Positions 41,641-52,658 of a stretch of DNA of 64,000 bases are shown here, in pieces; positions within the stretch are counted from its first letter, which is position 1, and each line of letters starts with the position of its first letter. This DNA is from Neurospora intermedia. Lineage: Eukaryota > Ascomycota > Sordariomycetes > Sordariales > Sordariaceae. A program made the translations under genes and the position numbers. Under the pieces are notes generated by a model. It did no database searches. It had not been told where the DNA came from and worked only from the letters and a program-made list of their open reading frames with translations. The stretch is from assembly GCA_037102815.1 (NCBI GenBank), contig BTPP01000011.1, positions 823,996 to 887,995 of the forward strand, in the 5' to 3' direction.

Positions 41641-44600
41641 CCTGGAGCAGGTCTTCTTACCGTTACTGTATATATCGTTGATGTGGATCAAGAATGTAAG
41701 AAATTGGACAAAACACAATGGCGCATTCCAGAGGGCAGTGGAAGGAGAAGGAGAGATTCATTGGGAGGTGAAATGAGATGAAGTGGGAGATGATTCTTTT
41801 CTACTGGTAGGGGAGAAAACTGTCGAGGTATCGAATACTCGTATCTTGGGTCTGGTGGCGCCTTGGACACGAGTTTTGGGCTGGAGCGAACGACCATGCT
41901 CATAGCACCTAGTAGTGTGTAGATACCCGAAAAACAGGGCGTCGAGGTTGTCAGAGGTTTGACTGGTTGTAGCACAAGAATGCAGTGGCACTGAACAGGC
42001 AGACCAGACCAGACTCAGCGATTGAGACTTTCTTTCTGCTGCTGATGGAGCGGCAAGAGTCGACTGCTGAATGGTTGTGAGAATAAAGTAAAAACCGGAC
42101 ATGTCATGGTCAGTACATTGCACCTTGGGCATACTCTTATCACGCACCAGGCGTCTTTATCAGACAGTATACCTCTAGGTCTAACTACGAGGCAGTTCTT
42201 GTAGGGGTAAAAAAAAAAAAGTCCGCAAGTGACTTCGACCGAGGTGCTTGTTCCCAGTGAGCATCTGGACGGACCGCGGCGGAGTCTGCTGGACGGGGAA
42301 GGATGATCTATCTTTTTCTCGGGTTGCTGAATTCCGTTTTCATGTATCGGTATTTGTCATTCTCTTCCTTTGATTTAACTCGAGGCCATAATTGATGATA
42401 GTGGACACAAAAAAGGAGAAAAGAAGAAAAGAAATAAAAAAGGAAAGAAAAGAAAAGAATTGCCGTCTTTGAAGCGAGCTAGAGGTAGCGTATGGTGCGG
42501 GGAAGGGAATCATTTCAGTGAGCGCTGTCGATTGTCACTTCCCCCCCTGCAGGCCGTTGCATTGCCCTAACTGTTTGTCGTCGCACGTGCATGTAGTGCC
42601 TGAGTTTTCCTTCGCTGTTCAATGCGTCTTCATTTTTTCATCTTCTTGTTACACTTTTCCCAAGCATCGTCTACTGTTCTTGACCTTGTCGCCGTCGTTC
42701 AATCCCCGCACTGGGCCGGGCTGTTTCCACGGTGTCCCCCAGCAGCGAAGAGATAGGCCAATTTCCCTAGCCCGTTGCCCACGCTTAGGCGCATAGAAAA
42801 TGAAGCAAAGCTCATATTCCACATCCCTTTCTTTTTCCAGAGAAGCGCGATAGTTGAGTGCTGTATGTCGGAAGCCGGATGACGCCCCACTTCTCATCCC
42901 GGACCGGTGCGGCTATCGGAAGCTCCACTCACGGATGTGTGGGTCAATTTGTCTCAGACCAACGGCGGGGTACGTCGGTACCTTGCAGGCCATGTCGGGA
43001 TGTGGCAGATCACCGCCCCCCACCATTTATGTATGTAAACCTGACAGGACGGGACAAGGTATTTTCAGCACCGTCTGTCTCATTTCCCAACATCGCACGT
43101 TGTCGGACGCCTCACGTCGTTACTACCTACGTCTAGTCCTCTTTTTCAACAACTTCCTGATCCCGACATCACATCCATCTGCAGCTGCACTCCAAAGCAG
43201 ACATTAAGCCGACTCTCATTTCCACGATTCATTATCACCAATCGATGCCGACTCTTCTCCGATACTATTAATAAATAGCAAAGGATGAGTCTGGCCGAAA
43301 CCGTGCGGAGCTGGCTGAGAGGAGAAGGTGGTCAGTTGACCTGGCATCTTTCTCAACAATGTCCTCCATATCTCAATGGGGATTAGGTTCACTTGTGTTG
43401 ACTGGCCTGACAAGAATAGTCAGTGCATCATCGAGTCATTGATTGAGTCGACAGAGCCCTTCACCGCCTTTGGTTTCGCTTCTTCTCTCCAATCGATACG
43501 ACAGCCAGCCAGTCCAATGTGGTCTTTCAGCTCGCATCCAATCCTGTCAACACGGGCGGCTAATCACCTTCGGGAAGGGACCATAGGCAAATGGAAATTG
43601 GTGAAAACTCCAGGCATCCCACTACTCAGCAGAGGCAAAAAGAGATTTGGCCGGTTTATTCGAGGGAATTGAAACGCCATCATCGAGTTCCGGGCTGATT
43701 GGTGACAACGTTGCTGACCATAGCCATACAGGTGAGACAGGCAAGACTAGAGATGGAGGGAGAGTTGACTGAACACCCCTGGCTGTCGTCCCGTGGCTGC
43801 TTTAAGCCTTTGAGCCCGAGTATTCTAGTCTAGCTTTCTTATACCTGGACAAAGGACCAATTGCGCCACATACCAGCACTACGGGTCTGCCCCTTTCACG
43901 CAGCTCCGAAAGAAGTCCTGGCATAGTCCGCGGTCCACGCCCTTGGGATCACCACAACAGAATGTAACCCTGGGGCTTGACTAGCGCTGCTGTGGGCTTG
44001 CGGCTACGGCGTGCTTCCGCGCCACTGACACTACGATACACTCGCTTCATCAACGCTCTCAGCAGTTGGTGTGGGTAGCAGCTTGGCATAAGCACAATGC
44101 GCTGAAGAATTCGATACCCCTTAACCAATGGGGGTAGCCGATCCAGACATCGATCATGGCGCAAATCCTTCCCTCCAATGTGGCAAAGCGTCAACTGAAG
44201 ACGACGCTTTATTTTATACCGGCCTGTGAACATCTGATAATAAACAAAGTTTGCTAGAGTTCCCCATCGGCTTGCCCGCCATTGCTCAACACCAAGACAT
44301 TCCAGACGTCCCCAGCACCTTCGACAGACTACCTAAGGTATCGTCACACACTCCTCATTCCGTCTTCCCCGTCAATGATGTACCCTGTCGGACTGGACTG
44401 ATATGGAGACTGGCCCCTAACCTCACCGCATGGAGAGTTCCGCAAGAAAGCGAGACTGCAGTTGGTCATGTTCTTCTACTCTTCAGCATCACTTTGGTCT
44501 CAACCAGTCCACGGTGACTCTGATTCCTAACAACCATGTTCTTGGATTCCACGGACTACGCAATGTACCTCAAAGGCTGTCAAAGTCCCTTGGCATACAA

Positions 44601-45255
44601 CAGTTCTATCCCTTTCCTTCCTAGGCCGATCACCGATCCAGGTAGTCACACTTCGCGCAACCAAGGAACGATGCCGGCTCGCCGCACGACCGACACTCTG
44701 TTGAGAAGCAAACCTTTCTTTGGTCCGCCCTTGCCGGCTTCGGTTAGCTCGCTTCCACAAGTCCGACGGCCGCCTACATCGTATAAAGGACTACACAGCG
44801 AAATCGATCATGCGTCGCAACATGATAGGGTGGTGTCATGACATGGTGCCGCGAATCGTGTGGGCGTGCGTGAGACCGGCGGGAGGCGTCAGTAGGTACA
44901 GGATCTTGCATGCTGTCCGCTGCGTATCGTGATCAAGATGAGCCGATTGGATAGTAGTCCTGTCGAAAAGGGCACATACATGAGGGAAGCAAGCTCGATG
45001 GCTCATCAAACTTCGATTTGTGTCCCTGAACCCATGCTTCACCTACTCATGTAAGCGATCTTGACGATACACAAGTGTGACCCTTGCCAGGCACTGGTTA
45101 CTGATATGCCTCCAGCTCGCTCCTGTCCATGGCCATGATGCTCAACCACCAAAGTTCTCATGACGACAGCGGCTTGTTCGGCCGCTTCTTACGCTGTTCG
45201 TCGATTTTTTTTACTAGTTCAACTTTGACGTCGATGACTTCAACGACTCTTCACG
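41641..45255. other. 3.6-kb stretch with no supported gene
   Basis: This is the second-longest gene-free stretch in the window. It has an A-rich block at 42405-42460, and many small open frames, none longer than about 129 residues and none with a recognisable pattern. The last few hundred bases are the probable promoter of the serine hydrolase gene. Decayed sequence is possible, but I cannot name a source. Confidence 0.45.
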
Positions 45256-47631
45256 ATGCGGTTCCTGTCGCGTGCCTCTGGCGTTGCCGACGGAGTGTTT
45301 GGTGAATGCATGGCTGCTACAAAACTGCTTGTTTCACGAACGTTTGGCTTTCGTCATGAGAGTACGGAGGTTGTTGACGAGGAAGCCATCGGAAAGAGGG
45401 ATACGGACAGATGCCAACCACCTTCCGAAGCCTCCAGACACCATCGTCAAGATAGCATCTCTAGACGGGCTGTCGACAACCCTTATTCACCCAAGGTATC
45501 AGCGACTAGTACCCTCATCAACGACACCAGTCACTCAGCAACTCTTCCCAAGCAGCCTTCTTCGTTGCCACTGTCGGTGGAGGAGATCCTAACCCTTACT
45601 AAGCCCACTATCGAGAAGCTTTTGCAAGATTCCGGGAGTGTGGGGGCTTCCATAGGGGTCCTTCGCCATGGTCAACAACATTTTGTCAATCTGGGGACTC
45701 AGGGTCTGGGAGTCGCCACGCTTCCGGATAAGGATACTGTCTACCTCATCTCATCAATGTCGAAGCCAATCATTTCTACGGCAGTAGGGATTATGATGGA
45801 TGACTTTTCGAGATACCAGCTCAAGTTCGACACTCCAGTGTCAGCAGTCCTGTCTGAGCTTGAAGGCAGTCCCGGTATACTGAAGACATACACCAACCAG
45901 GAGCTTACCGTTGGTGACCTTTTAGACCTTCGTTCCTCGTTTCAGTGGATGACGAATCTGTGGGAAAGCCCCAATGGCGATATTCCATGGAAGACCATAG
46001 ATCCAGTCACCTCTCTACTCCAACATCTTCCAGCAAACGATACTTATACGTCTCAAGAGGGGTTTGTCTACAACCGGAATTACTCGAACGAGTGTTTTGC
46101 CTTATTGGCTATGATTATCGAAAGAAAGACTGGGCATTCATGGACGGAATTCGTCCATGAAAAGGTTTTTGAGCCACTTGGAATGCACAACACCTTGGTC
46201 GGGTTAACAGAAGCTGAGAGAGATAGCAAGTCCCAGATCTTTACCAAGTCACATTCGGTTCAGGTGACGGGGGTCATACCGGAACTTCTGCAATGCACAG
46301 ATGCACTCGGGGTGGTGTGCAGAACTAAGATTGCAGAATGCTTCGACAGACACTACGGTCACATTCCACGATCTGTCGAGATTCTCCCGTCCCAAGCTTC
46401 GGGCGCCGGTTCTTTGGGGCCATCACCCCTCGCCGCCGCAGCAGGCATCATGTCTACCACCTCTGATCTTCTCAAGTTCTACAGCAAGATTATGGATGTT
46501 TACAACCAAAGACAACTGCAGCAAAACAGCAAGCTTCGCTCATATCAAGACCATGTCAGCTCCCCTCTCGAGCGAGGCATAAACCATCTCTTCTCTCACA
46601 TAGAGAGAAGATTGTCTCCTAATCCGCTCAGCAGCACATGCACCTACTCCGGCGGCTGGAACACCGTCACCGTTCGCATGACCCCCGAAGAGCGGAACGC
46701 TTCCCCAAGACCACGATGGCCAGGCGCAGATGGTGATAACGCCAGACGATTAGAGAAAGCTATCCAGAGCAAGGTTCACGGGGATAACCTGAATTACACC
46801 TTTTTCGTTACAAAGCCTGAGCTCAATGTTCCCATTCTCAACATGGACATCCAAAAGCCCCCCGTCACCGAGCCTGAAAAGGACAACAAGCATCTCGCCC
46901 TCTACCACGGCGGTAACATGGTCGGCGCTACGTCTTTCTGCTGGCTGCTTCCCGACCACGAAACAGCCGTAGTGGTGCTCTGCAATACGAGGGGTTTCTT
47001 GCTCGACGCTGCGAATCTGAGCGGGATGTTGTTGGCAGAGTGTTTGTTTCTCGCCGAGTCCGATTCCGATTCCCGCCACGATACAGAATCTGTCGTCAAG
47101 ACTGTGAGAAGGACTTTTGAAGACACGAAAAAGATGGCTCGGGCGATACAAATTGACTATCTATACGATCTGGCGAGATACGAACAAACTCTTGCATCGC
47201 AGTTCCGTGAAGTGGTATCACCTCCAGGGGACACAGGCAAAACAGAACTCGAAAGGTTTCAAGGCAGATACGAACTCACCCAGGATGTCTTTATCACCAT
47301 CACTGGAGAGAAAAGGGGACTAATCCTGCGACTTTACGGCGCCGGGTACGGGTACTTGCTACGCGAACTGCACGAAATGGTACAAGACAATGAAGGGCTG
47401 GAAAAGACAATGACCTTTGCCCAACCGATGGCAGAGCTTATACCGAGCGGAGTCGGAGGGACAAATAGGTTAAAGGTGGAGGACTTTGTGGTGGTGTTCA
47501 AACGGGAGACGATGGTAGGGCAGTGGAAGGGGTTTGAATGGAACTTTGCGAGGGATAAGAATCCACGGAAACAAGGAGATACAAGCCCGTACTTTTGGCG
47601 TCGAGTAAAGGAGAAGGGGACTTCGATCTAG
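45256..47631 (+). CDS. beta-lactamase-fold serine hydrolase (class C/esterase-like)
   Basis: A single open frame of 791 residues. The catalytic Ser-x-x-Lys is S167-M-S-K170 (YLISSMSKP), the second motif is Y276-S-N278 (NRNYSNE), and an H551-G-G (LYHGGNMVG) stands where the KTG-type third motif is expected. Typical neighbouring segments are LTVGDLLDLRSSFQW and FEPLGMHNTLVGL. The first 105 residues are a poorly conserved extension without a clear signal peptide, so the enzyme is probably intracellular. About 150 residues after the hydrolase domain form a separate C-terminal part (YELTQDVFITITGEK...). The family includes esterases, peptidases and lactonases as well as beta-lactamases; the substrate here is unknown. 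It has no intron. Confidence 0.87.
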   Translation: MRFLSRASGVADGVFGECMAATKLLVSRTFGFRHESTEVVDEEAIGKRDTDRCQPPSEASRHHRQDSISRRAVDNPYSPKVSATSTLINDTSHSATLPKQPSSLPLSVEEILTLTKPTIEKLLQDSGSVGASIGVLRHGQQHFVNLGTQGLGVATLPDKDTVYLISSMSKPIISTAVGIMMDDFSRYQLKFDTPVSAVLSELEGSPGILKTYTNQELTVGDLLDLRSSFQWMTNLWESPNGDIPWKTIDPVTSLLQHLPANDTYTSQEGFVYNRNYSNECFALLAMIIERKTGHSWTEFVHEKVFEPLGMHNTLVGLTEAERDSKSQIFTKSHSVQVTGVIPELLQCTDALGVVCRTKIAECFDRHYGHIPRSVEILPSQASGAGSLGPSPLAAAAGIMSTTSDLLKFYSKIMDVYNQRQLQQNSKLRSYQDHVSSPLERGINHLFSHIERRLSPNPLSSTCTYSGGWNTVTVRMTPEERNASPRPRWPGADGDNARRLEKAIQSKVHGDNLNYTFFVTKPELNVPILNMDIQKPPVTEPEKDNKHLALYHGGNMVGATSFCWLLPDHETAVVVLCNTRGFLLDAANLSGMLLAECLFLAESDSDSRHDTESVVKTVRRTFEDTKKMARAIQIDYLYDLARYEQTLASQFREVVSPPGDTGKTELERFQGRYELTQDVFITITGEKRGLILRLYGAGYGYLLRELHEMVQDNEGLEKTMTFAQPMAELIPSGVGGTNRLKVEDFVVVFKRETMVGQWKGFEWNFARDKNPRKQGDTSPYFWRRVKEKGTSI

Positions 47632-48821
47632 AGTGATGGTCTAGATGGACTGAAGGGCGTGGAGATGTTCAGTTGTGCGGTAGCGGTGTTTTGGAGTGTC
47701 GTTGGGATTTTGGGGGTGGGATTTGGGAGGTAGGGGTGGTGATTCAGTGGACCATCACCTCTGGTGGTGAGCTACTGTTCGGACAATGCCCAGATAAAAC
47801 GCCCATTCCTTCAACTACAAGGTTCAATCGTGGCTCAAGGTGTCGTGAGAGAAACGCACTCACCCAACATCCGGGTCCATGGGCCCACATCGAGGCCGGT
47901 AACGAGAGCGGAGATTGCCGGGAAAAACGCCCGGGAAAAGTGGGTCGTCTGGAGCAAAGTGGATTCGTGGCCGCTTCACTGTCTCACCGGGAATTTGGCT
48001 CCGTCCCAGGGAAAGACGATTTTCTGTATGTTTCACTGCATTCCAGGATTGAGAAAGCATTTACACTTCCATTCACTTGTTTCACCGCTTTGTTTCTGCT
48101 TTGATGGATGAACAACAGTGGAGTGTCAGGTATCTTCAGCCAGGGGTGGGGATCATCTGAATCCGGGCTTAGGTCGTCAGTACACCCTTCCCGCCTTGGC
48201 CATACATCTCCCATTTATATCACGAGTCAAATCACCAGTTATTGTTACATCCCGCTTCCTACTCCGTACGACGAGGTTGCAACATAGCAAGATCTCGATC
48301 TCTTCCACAGTCAGCACGTGTTGGACTAGACCTTGAGCCTGTCGTCTACCACCACCTCAACCCGACTCAACCCGCCTGTCGCCTGGTGGTAACAAAGCGA
48401 ACCCCCTTTGACCCTCGACAGACTGACAATGAAACTTTCCGCCATTCCGCGTCCATTCCGCGTCCATGTAACAAGCCTTTGAATGACCCAGCCGTGCACA
48501 ATGGGCATTGAACAATGACTCGTGGCTTTCAGGTACAAAGAAGCGGGTACTAATAGACCATGGGGCATGATTGCGGGAGAGCAACTGCACTGTTCATCAC
48601 GGACTGCTGAGTAGCATCGAATGAAATAACTTGCTTGAAATCCTTGATCTCGAGTCTCTCCTTCGTCTTTTTCTTCCACACGTTCGTTTCCCTCCTTCCA
48701 CTTGAACAAACATCGAATGTTTGTTGGTTCTTGAGTCTTCTTCCGCCAAGAACTTACATCTCGAATCTAGGAACTCGACAGACAGATACTTGATGATTAG
48801 AGTCTGGCTACGAGAGCAAAC
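47632..48821. other. spacer between serine hydrolase and LPMO genes
   Basis: About 1.2 kb with no convincing open frame. An 11-base direct repeat (CCATTCCGCGT, two copies near 48440-48465) is the only structure noticed. The right end should be the LPMO promoter. Confidence 0.45.
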
Positions 48822-50264
48822 ATGATACCCTTCACACCCTTTGCCACGGCAGCAAGGCATGTCTCTGCCTTCCTCTTCCTCCTCCTCACCACACTCACCC
48901 CCCTCGTCGCCTCCCACGCCATGATGACATTCCCCATCCCCTACACATCCCCTCAACAAGGAAATGGTCCCATCAACGGCGCCTCCTTCCCCTGCCATTA
49001 TGGCGGCGGAGGTGCGGGCGCAACCAGTCTCCAACTACCCTCCTCCGGGTACAACGTCTTCCCGCTCGGCTCCAAACAACCACTCCGGCTCATCGGCACC
49101 GCCGTCCACGGCGGAGGCTCCTGCCAAATCTCCATCACGTACGACAACCCGCCCACGCCCCAAAGCAAATTCAAGGTCATAAAATCCATCGAAGGCGGGT
49201 GCATCGCCCGCAACGAAGCGGGCAACCGGCCCGGCGCCAGCGCCGTCCAAGTCAACCCGGATTCCTACGAGTACAGCATCCCCGACGACATCCCTGCGGG
49301 CAACGGCACCATTGCCTGGACATGGTTCAACAAGATGGGGTACCGCGAGATGTACATGGCGTGCGGGCCCGTGCAGCTGACGGGCGAGGAGAAGCCGGGA
49401 GCGAAAGAGACGTTTGAAAGCTTGCCGGATATCTTACTGGCGAATCTGGATAATGGATGTGGGACTCCCGAAAATAGAGATATACTGTTTCCTAATCCGG
49501 GAAAGAACGTGGAGAAGGCGAATGGAGCGACGGATGCGTTTGCTGCGCCTACGGGGGAGGGGTGTCAGAGGCCGACTTCGCCTGGTGCCGTTGGGACTAC
49601 CATTGGTAGAGAAGCGGCGACTCCAACTCCGGCTCCGGCTCCGGCTCCGGCTCCGTTTCCCGTTGCTAATGGGACGGCAACTCCCCTGATGGAGCGCGAG
49701 ACAGGGACTGGGGCTACGGGTACGGGCACGGCCGCTTTTCCTGCAGCTGTCTCTGTGACTGGCGCACCTGAAGTCAACATAAACCGAAGCACATCATTCC
49801 CAGCTGCTGTTTCCATCACCAAGTCATCGGTCGACGTCCCCCCTTCAACCCTCCTAACCTCCACCATCCCCACCATCCCTGTCTCCCCTATCTCCCCCAA
49901 GTCCATCATCGTCGAAAAGAGATCAGACGGCACCCTCCCCGAAACCGTCCCGCCCGTCGGCCCCTGCCCCGCCTACCAAGACGGATGGTACATCTGCCAC
50001 CTACCTCGCAACCAAAACTACGGGTTTGTTTACTACCGCTGTGCCTCGGGGAGGTGGACGGGCGCCATGCATGTGCCGGCGGGGACGCAATGTACGATCA
50101 AGGGGGACAAGTATAATCCGTGGGTGAGACAGGGGCCGGAAAGGGAGTTGACGCTGGAAATGGTGGAAAGTGAAGATGATGATCCGTTGGTGATTATTCC
50201 GGTGACGATTACGAAGGCGAATGCGACGCCGAATGCGCCGATGAGGCCTACGGCGAAGGTGTGA
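48822..50264 (+). CDS. secreted AA11-like lytic polysaccharide monooxygenase
   Basis: One exon of 480 residues. Residues 1-31 are a signal peptide (hydrophobic core SAFLFLLLTTLTPLVA), and cleavage after Ser31 would leave His32 as the new N-terminus (HAMMTFPIPY), as needed for the copper histidine brace. The second brace His is H96 in TAVHGGGSCQISITYD, and an aromatic axial residue is likely in FNKMGYREMYMACGPV. Six or more Cys residues fit disulfides. A Thr/Pro/Ala linker (PTPAPAPAPAPFPV near 268-281) leads to a C-terminal Cys/Trp-rich block (GPCPAYQDGWYICHLP...GFVYYRCASGRWTG) that resembles an X278-type or chitin-associated module; this last point is tentative. AA11 enzymes cut chitin oxidatively, so a role in the fungus's own wall or in chitin use is likely. 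Confidence 0.82.
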   Translation: MIPFTPFATAARHVSAFLFLLLTTLTPLVASHAMMTFPIPYTSPQQGNGPINGASFPCHYGGGGAGATSLQLPSSGYNVFPLGSKQPLRLIGTAVHGGGSCQISITYDNPPTPQSKFKVIKSIEGGCIARNEAGNRPGASAVQVNPDSYEYSIPDDIPAGNGTIAWTWFNKMGYREMYMACGPVQLTGEEKPGAKETFESLPDILLANLDNGCGTPENRDILFPNPGKNVEKANGATDAFAAPTGEGCQRPTSPGAVGTTIGREAATPTPAPAPAPAPFPVANGTATPLMERETGTGATGTGTAAFPAAVSVTGAPEVNINRSTSFPAAVSITKSSVDVPPSTLLTSTIPTIPVSPISPKSIIVEKRSDGTLPETVPPVGPCPAYQDGWYICHLPRNQNYGFVYYRCASGRWTGAMHVPAGTQCTIKGDKYNPWVRQGPERELTLEMVESEDDDPLVIIPVTITKANATPNAPMRPTAKV

Positions 50265-51858
50265 GTGGGTGAATTTTCACAACGGGGAAATTTCAAGTTG
50301 AAAGAAGTGGATGAAGATGGGAGGGGGTGAAGATGGGAGGGGATGATGGTGGGGAGTGGATGGTGGTGGTTAATGGAAAGAGGTTAGTGAGTGCAAAAAC
50401 AAAAACAACGACGACAGGCCTGAGTTGAACCTTAAGAGGGAAGAAGAAGAAAAGAACCAAGACTCCTCCTCCAGGTTCAGGATCCTCCTCGACGACAACC
50501 ACCGGGCACCACAGAAGACAACCTGAAGCACAACCTCAACAGATCGCCTCGACAAAGTTGCTCTTCCACTCAGAAGGGAAGCCAAGAGACCAGAAGAAGC
50601 CAGGAAAAAGCACAACGGAAAGCCGAGCGAACTGGAGTTACCTTGACCACACCACCACAAACATGACATGAGGGGAAATAAGCCCAAGGAGAGTGAATGA
50701 TAATGATAATGAAATGACTACCTACCTGCACGAAAGGCAGGAGAAGAGAGACGAGGAGGACGATGAGTGGATGGCGCTTGCAAGGAGCCCAGAAATGGCT
50801 TGCACGCATGAACTGGAAAAAGCACATGGGGGGATGAGTGATGGTAATAAGCACTCCCCCTTCAGGATGGTAGGAAGAATAATGGGCGCTTGGCAGAAAT
50901 GCGAGGGTTGGACCGGTTTACTTTCGGAAAAAAATAGGTAGGTAGGCAGGGTGACTGAGATTACTCAGACACACCATGGGACGAGAGTGAGAATAAAAGG
51001 AAGGATGAGGATGATTATTGGGTACATAACTTCCATATTTTGTCCATGAAGGGAGGAGGAGCTTTCATGGGAGCAGATTACCGCTCTTCTTTTTGTTTTA
51101 TCTTCTTTGCTGTATCCACCCCTTATTTACTTTTCATTGTATATTTCTTTTCATCAAATCAATTTTGTCTTAATTTGGTAGGGGTGTCATTCTTGTAAAT
51201 GCGTAGTTCGAAAACGTGTAAATTGAGGCCGCGATGTTCATAAATGCATCAAATGCCGTCTTTGGTTTCTTTGATTGGGGATGTTGGACATGTAGAAATG
51301 GACGATGTGTCTTAACGAGCTCTGTGACAAGTACATGGAACCACCTCATGACAGTGTGGGCCCTGCACGGTGTGGGAGATGCGCGGCGTCCATACTGATC
51401 AAATGCCTTGAGTGTTGAGAGCGAGCACTTGAAGGCATGGGTAATTGTTTTGGGCGCTGGTATCTGGGAATACAAGACACTGATAAGGACTACCGCTTAG
51501 CGAGCGGCTAGTAGAGTACTGCGATTAATTAGAAGCAGTTACTAAAGACTAAAACGTAGACATGATGTGAAACTATGGGCAAGCTCAAGAAAGGGGTGTA
51601 AATGTCAGGGAACATGAGATGTACCAGACAGCTGAACGCAACGCGCAATATAGAAAATCCCGACATCCAACGAAAAGAAAACAGGAAGAAGATCTTGAAC
51701 AACACATCAACGGGATTGAAAATAAAATGTCAGGATAGTAATGTCGTCAGGTATTTCGGAAGACGATGTCGTGGATATCCGAAATGTGCAAACAGTTCAG
51801 ACGTGAATGGCATACATAGCCTTACCATTCAGCGCAATTTGATACAATTTACCATACT
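50265..51858. other. gene-free stretch between LPMO and tRNA-Leu
   Basis: About 1.6 kb. Purine-rich sequence in the first 450 bases belongs to the LPMO 3' flank. Open frames of about 100 residues on both strands show no family pattern. Confidence 0.45.
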
Positions 51859-51968
51859 GCCGAAATGGCCGAGTGGTCTAAGGCGCTTGACTTAAGTTTG
51901 ATTCTTCTCCAATCTTAAGGTCTTCAAGTTCTCGCGAGAGAGCGTGGGTTCGAACCCCACTTTCGGCA
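51859..51968 (+). tRNA. tRNA-Leu(TAA) with a 26-nt intron
   Basis: The acceptor arms GCCGAAA/TTTCGGC pair. The anticodon stem is CTTGA (51886-51890) with TCAAG (51924-51928), and the loop reads CT-TAA-G with the anticodon at 51893-51895. An intron of about 26 bases (51897-51922) follows position 37. The long variable arm TTCTC-GCGA-GAGA is typical of tRNA-Leu, and the T arm is GTGGG-TTCGAAC-CCCAC. The intron contains CTTAAG (51914-51919), which can pair with the anticodon loop's CTTAAG (51891-51896), the usual fold of a precursor tRNA. Confidence 0.92.
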
Positions 51969-52658
51969 TTCTTTTTGTGTTTTTTTTTGGGGCATCTATT
52001 TCGAGCATTCAAATAGCGTTATCGTAGAGGGTGATGCTCACAAAGTTCTTTCTGTTTATCTACTGCAGTTGTTTTGTCGTAGTGTAGTTTTGTTTTTTTA
52101 CGAGTCATTTTAGTGTTCGCACCCGACTCGAAGACCCCTGGCACCGGGCACCGGTTACGGACTGGATCTCTCCGGCGCCGCGGCGGTGCGCTTACTTACT
52201 TATCGGGGCACAAACTACCCCGCACTTCCGGTCCATGATGCGGAGTCGGCGGTTTCCAGCCCGAGTTCGCAACAGTCAACTTTATTTCCAAAAGATCCAG
52301 CGTTCTACATTTTTTCAGGTATCTTGTGATCTTTCTTCTGCTATTTTTCACAGTCTCTTTTTGATGTCCAAGTTTGTGCGGCTGCCCCTCAGTCTCGCTG
52401 GAGACGCCACTCACCGCCGTCACCATTGTCACGACTTCATTTTTTGTATCACGCCATGTATCACCATTTTCGACCTTCGTTACGCTCCAAATCTCTCTTC
52501 TTGCTTTTATCCTCGTGCTCCTCTCTAGGCTATCCAGTTGTCCCTCTACTCCGCTTGAGCTACCAGTTGTCGGCACCTAATATCCTACGCGAATATTGTT
52601 TACCCTGTTTTCTTCCCGCATACCCTATCTTTCCTCGCCCTCTCACTCATATCCTCAC
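51969..52658. other. spacer between tRNA-Leu and amine oxidase
   Basis: About 690 bases. It begins with the T-run expected of an RNA polymerase III terminator (TTTTTTTT at 51980-51987) and ends in the 3' flank of the minus-strand amine oxidase. No other gene is supported. Confidence 0.5.
51980..51987 (+). terminator. RNA polymerase III T-run terminator of tRNA-Leu
   Basis: A run of eight T bases about 12 bases after the mature 3' end, the standard Pol III stop signal. Confidence 0.75.
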
